Assembly (NCBI GenBank): GCA_022414725.1
Contig: CM039462.1
Coordinates: forward strand, 180,093,774-180,157,773
Length of the DNA stretch: 64,000 nucleotides
Source of the DNA: Microglena sp. YARC
Lineage: Eukaryota; Chlorophyta; Chlorophyceae; Chlamydomonadales; Chlamydomonadaceae
Direction: 5' to 3'
The position numbers and the translations under genes were made by a program. This document shows, piece by piece, positions 57,554 through 64,000 of the stretch (the first letter of the stretch is position 1; each line of letters opens with the position of its first letter). The notes beneath the pieces were generated by a model. That model was not told the origin of the DNA and did no database searches. It saw only the letters and a list, made by a program, of their open reading frames with translations.

Positions 57554-58320
57554 TTTTTTTTTTTTTTTTTTTTTTTTTACGAAGGGGGGAACCAGGAAAA
57601 GGCGCAACTGATAAAAACCTAGCCCTTTGTGACCAAGGAGGAAAGACCAAAGAAAAAGACAAGAACGGCTAAGGACAGCTAAGGGACGGACACCACCTGG
57701 GCGACGTAAGGGACAAAGGAGGATAGGAACAGAAGACAAACAAACCAGAGAGGCAAGGAAGAAGCCAAAAACAGGAAGCCCAAGAGAAGGGGCTAGGACT
57801 ACTAAGAAAAAAGGCCAATGAAGGGGGGGCCATAACAATTTTTTTTTTTTTTTTTTTTTTTACATAGGGAGGAACCAGGAAAGGGAACATCTGATAAAAC
57901 CTAGCCCTATGTGACCGAGGAAGAAAAACCAAAGAAGAAGACTAGAGGACATGGACCAAAAGTCCGCTAAGACAAAAGATCCGAAGACAAAAGACATTGC
58001 AACCTCTAACAGTCACCGGATCAGAAGACTGAAAGAGGAGATGCAAACTAAGGAGGACTAAAAGGAAAACTATGCGAGAAACTGCAAAAACATGCCAAAA
58101 GCAGGGAGGCAACCAGAAAAGAAGAAAGACAACTGGAAGCAAAGAGAAAACCTAAAAGACTGGTCTGGGCAGGTAAACAACAGGAATGAAGACAAAGACA
58201 GTATCAAGATCTAGATCTTGATCTGGATCTTATCGCAGATCTGGACCTTGATCTTGGTCCAGATCTAGCCCCAGATCTGGAACGTTGTCGTGTGCTGTGT
58301 CCAACGTTGTCGTGTGCTGT
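57554..58320 (-). mobile_element. 5'-truncated LINE A 3' end with nested B
   Basis: Poly(T), ACGAAGGGGGGAACC (one change in the hairpin arm) and the A 3' UTR to the acidic-tail coding end (GATCTTGATCTGG...), truncated at about 58320. A B tail is inserted at 57839-57993. Confidence 0.92.
57839..57993 (-). mobile_element. Family B 3' tail nested in A
   Basis: Poly(T), ACATAGGGAGGAACC and about 115 bp of B. Flanks read ATAACA and GACATTGC, whereas intact A copies read CATAACATTGC, so ACA is duplicated (57835-57837 and 57994-57996). Confidence 0.9.
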
Positions 58321-58987
58321 GTAGAATAACAGGAAGCACGGACCCGTTGAAATCAGAAGGTGCAGGGTTTGAATCCTTACAGGAGCACTTCAGTGTTTGC
58401 GGCCGCTGTCAACCGCCATGGTAGCTTTGACCAGGTAAAGTAGCAGCTCGTTCCCTACCATGTAAGACGGGGATCCCTTAATACCACGCCCTACTAAGCG
58501 TTATCATTACTTCCAAGAATCCTTTTGTCCACACCCATGTGCTTACATTATGTAACGTACTCAGGCCTCATATGAGAGTGGTGCAGTCCTAGTGTGTACA
58601 TGTATACACACTAGAATTAACGTTAATTTACTTTGATCACATTTAATTGAATGGAATAAAATCAAATTAAAATAACACAACGTTAAATACAATGAAATTA
58701 AAATCAATTGAATTCAGAATTCTGATAATTTCGCTCGGGACGCGCCTGAATTCTAGTGTCTACTTCTGTACAAGGCAGGGTTTTTCAGAACATATCGTTG
58801 CACGTCTCATACGCAGATTTCATAGGGTCCTCTACATTGCTAAGTATATTTCATAACATGAAACCAATAAAGCTCAAACGACTGTAAGCAGTTAGCAGGT
58901 TACATCCTCAAGGCCGCGGAAAAAAATCAGAAATGCAAGTACAATGATCGGATATATTTGATGGCTATTATATATATATATAATATA
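58321..58987. other. Unassigned spacer with hairpin and AT-rich repeat
   Basis: 58336-58388 resembles the 3' half of a tRNA-Ser (GTTGAAATC, then GCAGGGTTTGAATCC) without an acceptor partner. 58589-58614 is a 10-bp-arm hairpin (CTAGTGTGTA). 58608-58759 is an AT-rich block with 11-bp inverted ends (ACACTAGAATT), similar internally to 44900-45130. 58967-58987 is a TA repeat into which the LINE inserted. No gene is recognised. Confidence 0.5.
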
Positions 58988-59603
58988 TTTTTTTTTACAA
59001 AGGGGGGAACCAGGAAAAGGCGCAACTGATAAAACCTAGCCCTTTGTGACCAAGGAGGAAAGACCAAAGAAAAAGACAAGAACGGCTAAGGGACAGCTAA
59101 GGGACGGACACCACTTGGGCGATGTAAGGACAAAGGAGGACAGGAACAGAAGACAAACAAACCAGAGAGGCAAGGAAGAATCCAAAAACAGGAAGCCCCG
59201 AGAAGGGTTAGGACTACTAAGAAAAAAAAACCTATGAAGGGGGGGGTCCATAACATTGCAACCTCTAACAGTCACCGGATCAGAAGACTGAAAGAGGAGA
59301 TGCAAACTAAGGAGGACTAAAAGGAAAACTATGCGAGAAACTAAGAGAAAAAAAGGGGGGGGGGGGGGGGGGGGACTAAGGAGGCAACTGAGGGGGAAAC
59401 TAAGGAGGCAACTAAGGGTGGAAACTGAACTAGGGAAAGCAAACTAAGGGAGAAACTTCAAAAACAAGCCAAAAGCAGGGAGGCAACCAGAAAAGAAGAA
59501 AGACAACTGGAAGCAAAGCGGAAAACCTAAAGACTGGTCTGGGCAGGTAAACAACAGGAATGAAGACAGAGACAGTATCAAGATCTAGATCTTGATCTGG
59601 ATT
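58988..59603 (-). other. LINE A 3' UTR and terminal hairpin
   Basis: This is the reference for all A tails in the window. The RNA 3' end would form an 8-bp stem ACAAAGGG/CCCTTTGT closing a loop of about 40 nt, immediately before poly(A). A purine-rich tract on the plus strand (GGAGGCAACTGAGGGGG repeats plus a G run) lies mid-UTR. Confidence 0.85.
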
Positions 59604-60966
59604 TTAGCGCAGATCTGGACCTTGATCTTGGTCCAGATCTAGCCCTAAATCTGGAACGTTGTCGTGTGCTGTGTCCAAATCTGGAACCTGATCCTGCTCT
59701 GGGGCAGGGTCTTGATCTTGGGCTTGGGCTGGATCTAGGTCAAGGTCAAGATCGGGGCCTAGAGCTGGGGCTTGGGCTGGACCTAGGTCAGGGTCTAGAT
59801 CAGGGTCTAGAGCTCGGGAATGGGCTGGGCCTGGGTCAGGGTCTAGAGCAAGGTCTAGATCCGGGTAATGGGCTGGATCTGGGTCAGGGTCTAGATCAAG
59901 GTCTAGAACTAGGGCTTGGGCTGGGTCTGGGATTGGGTCTGGGATTGTAGGGAGCGCTGGGGCCATGGGGATTGTCATTTCCATGGTGCGGGTATCAGGC
60001 TCCTGGTCACCGGGAGTGACCCCAGTCATGGTGCAAAAGATCGGGGGGGTGGACAATAAGCTTGCAAAGGAAGCCACTGTGAGAGAGCAATCTAGGCCAC
60101 GCCACCAATCTTGACAGAGGGCGCCATTATCAAGGTGTCGAAGATCCGTCTGGGTGCGCATCCAGTCCCTGGCGATTGCTTGGTGAAGGTGGCCAAGGGC
60201 AAGGCAGATAGCCTTGTGGTGAAGGGGCTCAGAATGGTCCAGTCTGTCAGCCCGGGACGAACGGACCTGCCATATCGCGCCCAAGGTGGTTATACGCAGG
60301 AAGGACCACAAACCTTAGGGTAGAGGGAGGAGGGGGTGTCCCGGGCCAAAGGGTGATGTCGTCACCGAGGAGGAAGAAGGGGCAACGAGGAAGGCGCTGC
60401 CCACCGGTGAGGGTCTCCCAAGTGGAAAGGAGCCAGTCTATGACAGGGGCAGAATCAGGGCATTCCAAGAAAGCGTGAGACATTGTGTCAGCAGTGTGCA
60501 GCTGCAAGCAGTCAGGGCTGGAGCAGACTATGGAGGGGGGGTCGTCTTGGTTGACCCGTTGGAAGCGTCCTCGTACATGAGCAAGGAACGCATTGCAGCC
60601 AAGGGGTGCCATGAAGCAAGCTCCGGCAAGTGATGGTATAAGGACGATGGAGAGTCTTGTCAGCGAGGCGTACCCACACCTGCAAAAAGCCTGCACGTAG
60701 AGGGAGGGAGACTTGAGGTTCGTCTTGTCTTTGAGCAGTTCTCTCCGCTGGCCTGGACGGGAGGGGCGGACATGTTGTAAGTCCACCCAAGCGTTCTGTG
60801 GAGGTTTCAGGGAGGGGACTGGAATAGGGGTGACAACGAGCGCTCTCTCTGTTGCTGAGGCAATCCATCGGGATTTCAAGACCACGGAGGCCTCGCAGGT
60901 CAGGGTTAGTGCTAGGGTGAGTGTCCAAGGTGGAGGGGGGGTAGAATGCTCCACAGCCCGGGCCAA
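59604..60966 (-). pseudogene. LINE A C-terminal ORF: zinc finger and acidic repeat tail
   Basis: The first open piece (60247-60966) contains CSSPDC...HAFLEC, a CCHC-type finger of zf-RVT style, followed by DWLLSTWETLTGG. After a frame break near 60300 a second piece (59604-60311) continues through ARDWMRTQTDLRHLDNG and ends in about 100 residues of Asp/Pro/Leu/Ala repeats (DPDPDPAHYPDLDL-like). L1 fingers are thought to aid RNA binding. The acidic repeat tail is unusual. Confidence 0.85.
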
Positions 60967-61430
60967 GCAGCACGTTCCTCGGTATAACCTGGCACAAAAT
61001 GGTGGGAACTGGGCTTTGTTGCATGATATGTTTGGTGAAGAAGGGCCTGCCTTGCTTGGCGCACAGAGAGTTCAAGAAGGTTCACCTCAGTATCATCATG
61101 GAGGTGGAGACCCCATGTTGTTGGGTCCAGTTGGAGGTCCTCCCAAAGACCAACCAGCCATGGTTCCAAGAAGCTCTTGCCTCTGTGGGGGGGAGGCCTT
61201 GCTGGATCAGCTGCTCCTCAAAGTCTGCCCGTAATCATGCTTCTCGAGGTTTCTTGCGTACGGTGATGAGGGCAGCTTGGGGGTGTCCTTGGGGGGGAAG
61301 GGCAGGAAGGGTGAGTGGGTGTAACCGGCCAGGGCCAGACCTCCCAAAGACGGTCCTCTCCAGTGAGGGGATCTGGCCCCTCTGCAAGGGGACCAGCAGG
61401 GGCCACAGCTGGAAAGAGCTTCCATTTGGG

Positions 61431-61522
61431 AGGTGGAAGTTCAGGAAGGAGGACAGCATCCCGCCAGGGGATGCTGTCCTCCTTCCTGAACTTCCACCTG
61501 AAAAAAAAAAAAAAAAAAAAAA
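61431..61522. repeat. Perfect 32-bp inverted repeat next to poly(A) inside the LINE
   Basis: Arms 61431-61462 and 61468-61499 are perfect complements around GCCAG, followed by G and 22 A (61501-61522). The left arm is native LINE sequence; the right arm and A run look inserted. It disrupts the LINE ORF. Confidence 0.93.
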
Positions 61523-61549
61523 GGGTCTGGCAGAGAGGAGAGGATGAAG

Positions 61550-62313
61550 TCAAGGTCTTGGACAGCAGCGGAGGGAGGTGAGCTCGTTGTTGATGAGCTG
61601 AGCGGATGTCCTTGAGACGGTGCCACGAGAGTGCTTGGGAGGAGAGCACTTGGTTTGAGGTGATGGGCATGGACGGAAAAGGAGGGGTGTTGTGAAGGTG
61701 GTTTCCAGAAGGATGGATTGGGGGCACTGCATGGGCGGAGCGATAATTCTACGAATGTTCAGTAGGAGAAAAGCCTCTGCATTTCCCGGGCCAAGTTGGT
61801 GGTGATTGAGGCGATGTCCACAGAAGACGGGGTGGTAACCAGGGCATGGTATCCACTTGGCTGACCTGGAGGAAGGCGCACAGCCCGAGAAATCTCGTGA
61901 CGGTAGAGCTGCTGCCAGGGGTGACCTGTGTAACTGAAGAGGAGCCATGTGGTCTTGGCCAGCATAGCAGCCGAGTGGGAAGCAAGATGGGGTACAGCAA
62001 GCCCTCCTCGGTGAAAAGGAAGGACGGCTGTCCCGAAGCGGGGGAAGAGGTGTCCTGGACGTGGTGATTCCTCCTCCTGCAGGCTACAGGTTGCAACAAA
62101 GGCATTGAGAGAAGATTGCAACTGCTGGCGGAGAGGCGCTGGTGGTGATGCAAAGTTAGCCTGGAAGATGAACTTGGAAGCCAAGCATTGCATAGCAACA
62201 TGCGCCCTTCCAATAACATTGAGATTGCGTGAGAGCCATGGAGCTGCTGCAACGTGAGATGCTATGGGGAATGTGCTGGTAGGCTGCAGCCTTGCAAAGG
62301 GCAGTGTCTGCAC
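61550..62313 (-). pseudogene. LINE A region downstream of the RT
   Basis: Open pieces (61759-62313, 61550-61948) encode the region between RT and zinc finger. A WLSRNLNVIGRAHVAMQCLASK block resembles the conserved segment after the RT thumb in L1 proteins (sLxGRxxVxKxLxxSK), followed by hydrophobic/His-rich sequence. Frames differ from the RT piece. Confidence 0.7.
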
Positions 62314-63045
62314 CGAACGGCACGCCCAGCAATCTGTGAGGTGTGTCTGTGGGATGGAGGTGGTAACCGGTCAAGTGATGGGTGCCAAGGGCGGGGTCCA
62401 GATCTGCAGGGAGGGGTATGTCTAGGGGAAGTTCAAGAAGCAGAAGACGGGTCTTGGAACAGACTGGGCGGGTAAGCCAGCCGAATTGGCTACAACGTAT
62501 GTCTCCTTGATGATTAGGCCCATCTGTGGCTGGGTTGAGGACAAAGTGCTTGCCATCGTCAGCAAACGAGAGGGTGGCAGGGGCCAACTCTCCTGAGGGA
62601 AGACGGAAGGATTGCAGAGTTCCACAAGATCTCAGTTGGTTATTGTAGGTGATGAAGGGCTCAAAGATGATGACCCATTGATTACAGCTCAAGGCCCCAC
62701 CCTGAGGGAAGCCGGAAGTGTTGGGGAAGGAGGTAGTGAAGAAACCGTTGAGACGCACTCGCGTAGAGCTGCCATTCATGAGGATATCGCACCAGCGCGT
62801 GATGCCTGCACTATTGAATCCCATGGCTGACATTGTCTTTAGGAGCCATCCCCTGTTGACAGAATCATAAGCTTTAGTGAGGTCAGAATGCAGCAACCAG
62901 CCTGGTAAGCAAGCTCTTTCAAGCGCGCAGCCAAGCCTAGGTGATAGCGGATGTTGTCACTGATGTCTCTGCCACGGAGGAAAGCTGATTGAGTGACGTT
63001 GATGAGATATTCCAGTGGGCGTTGCAGCCGGTGAGCCATGAGCAA
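62156..63045 (-). pseudogene. LINE A reverse transcriptase palm
   Basis: The piece 62839-63045 holds MAHRLQRPLEYLINVTQSAFLRGRDISDNI (the LxxxQxaFxxGRxixDNI region). After a frameshift near 62890, 62156-62896 holds DLTKAYDSVN (first catalytic Asp), SGFPQGGALS and SFADDGKHF, an active-site box with Phe in place of the usual Tyr. These are canonical non-LTR RT motifs. Catalytic residues are present but the frame is broken. Confidence 0.95.
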
Positions 63046-63634
63046 AAGGATCAGCTTAAGGTCGCAATTGAGAAGGGTGATAGGACGGTAACCTGCGAGG
63101 GAGTCTTGGGGCTGACCAGTCCTTGTGGAGAAGGCAGATGGTTCCCTGAAGGAGGGTATAGGGGGGCCGAGTTAACTTGATCTTGGAAGGCAGAGTTGAA
63201 ACCCCTTTTTTTTTTTTTTTTTTTTTTTACAAAAACCTTTTTACTTTTTTTTTGAAGGGATCGGGGGACAGTTCTTCATGGAACGCATTGTAGAATTCAA
63301 AGGGAAGTCCGTCATAACCTGGGCTGGAGCCTCGAGAAGCAGAGCGGATGGCAAGGTCCATCTCCTCTGATGTGATTAGGCCATCGCCATTGACACCTTC
63401 TGCAAGGCTGCATAACTAGGGGGGAGGGGACGAGGGAGGGATGTGAGCAGAAGATCCTGGTTAGCCTGGTTAATGTGAGGGTTTGGACGATACAGTCCAA
63501 AGGAGGAATCAGCACTATAAAAGTCCCGAGCATACTCCAGTCCTATGTTGACTCCTTTCATTGAAAAGAGGTCAGCCACAGAAAGGGGGTGATGCTGGGG
63601 TGGCCCTGGAGGCTGGATAAGCTTGATGTGGACT

Positions 63635-63666
<32 letters not shown>

Positions 63667-63705
63667 GATAAGGCGCAACTGATAAAACCTAGCCCTTTGT
63701 GACAA
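63046..63705 (-). pseudogene. LINE A RT N-terminal motifs
   Basis: Minus-strand translation across 63241-63372 gives EEMDLAIRSASRGSSPGYDG and LPFEFYNAFHEEL, the RT entry motif (SxGpDGxpxEFY). Nearer 63100 it gives LAGYRPITLLNCDLKLIL. The piece 63376-63636 supplies the linker before them. A homopolymer block at 63205-63230 separates the two halves. Confidence 0.9.
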
Positions 63706-63706
63706 G
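63639..63706 (-). mobile_element. Short A-type tail inserted in the LINE linker
   Basis: About 28 T on the plus strand, then GATAAGGCGCAACTGATAAAACC...CCCTTTGTGAC. Part of the 3'-terminal hairpin arm next to the T run (ACAAAGGGGGGAACCAG) is missing, so this tail is internally deleted. Confidence 0.75.
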
Positions 63707-64000
63707 GGTGAGGGGAACGGGAAAGCTGGTGGAAGTAGAAGGAAGATGAATCCCCGAAAGTGTGCTCAAGGATAGGTAGAGCTTTGAGCATTGAGCAAGG
63801 AGTTGCTGCAAGCGAGTGTTGCTGCTAATGCCTTAGCCTTGGCTATGTTGAGGGCGTGCTAGGAAAGAAATTGCATCGGGGGAGAAATGCACCTGTGAGA
63901 ATTCCTGCGGGCGTCGTCCTCCGCTAAGCGGGCGGCACGCTGCGGGCACGGCGATGCTTCTTGTAAATGGCCCAACTGCTGGTGCGAATAACTTCCTTCA

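Larger units (their letters stand above)
58988..64000 (-). mobile_element. LINE A, L1-type non-LTR retrotransposon (5' end outside the window)
   Basis: On the plus strand: poly(T) of 9, ACAAAGGGGGGAACC hairpin arm, ~600-bp 3' UTR with a G tract at 59357-59374, then the ORF in reverse. RT landmarks run through 62156-63372, the zinc finger is at about 60500 and the acidic tail at 59604-59990. Homopolymer insertions break it at 61501-61522, 63205-63230 and 63639-63706; the last carries a short A-tail fragment. The endonuclease domain expected upstream would lie beyond 64000. Confidence 0.93.

Overview
This is repeat-dominated nuclear DNA from a eukaryote. The evidence is spliced genes (a three-exon histone H3 relative), Copia LTR retrotransposons, an L1-type LINE whose reverse transcriptase is followed by a zf-RVT-like zinc finger, a PIF/Harbinger-like MITE and two large satellite arrays. 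A green alga or similar protist fits the element repertoire, but that is inference; no marker fixes the species.

Layout. 1-859: unassigned DNA with a short duplication. 860-1657 and 7853-18427: one array of ~59-bp monomers, split by a Copia element (1658-7847) with 303-bp LTRs and a 5-bp target duplication. 18428-19427: exactly 1,000 N. 19428-21740: a decayed second Copia ending in a 721-bp LTR that abuts a ~15-kb array of a 166-bp satellite (21741-36626). 36627-47137: a patchwork of two retroelement families, here called A and B, sitting in a 21-bp minisatellite and in TCAGTGAG-type microsatellites. 47679-49259: a divergent histone H3 gene. 50806-53127: a Copia remnant split by a B element. 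53632-54243: the MITE. 55860-56979: a multi-pass membrane protein gene on the minus strand. 57554-58320: a truncated A copy containing a nested B. 58988-64000: the longest A copy, a LINE running off the right edge.

How the parts relate. Family A is the LINE. Family B has no RT and no long ORF. It carries ~422-bp tandem monomers at its 5' end and three diverged ~140-bp modules in its body. It ends in a 3' hairpin equivalent to that of A but with a compensatory base-pair change. A natural reading is that B is a non-autonomous element mobilised by A-like machinery. Three insertions with readable empty sites show target duplications of only 3-4 bp.

The two host genes are the H3 variant and the membrane protein. 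The H3 variant has an altered tail, a loop 1 about three residues longer than canonical H3, and a missing alpha-N segment. The membrane protein gene is interrupted by a poly-pyrimidine/retroelement-tail segment and one frame break. A 166-bp satellite and an H3 with a CENP-A-like loop 1 in one window is suggestive, but nothing here proves a centromere. Sequence between ~11.8 and ~23.5 kb is rich in indels around the gap, so frame breaks there should not be over-read.
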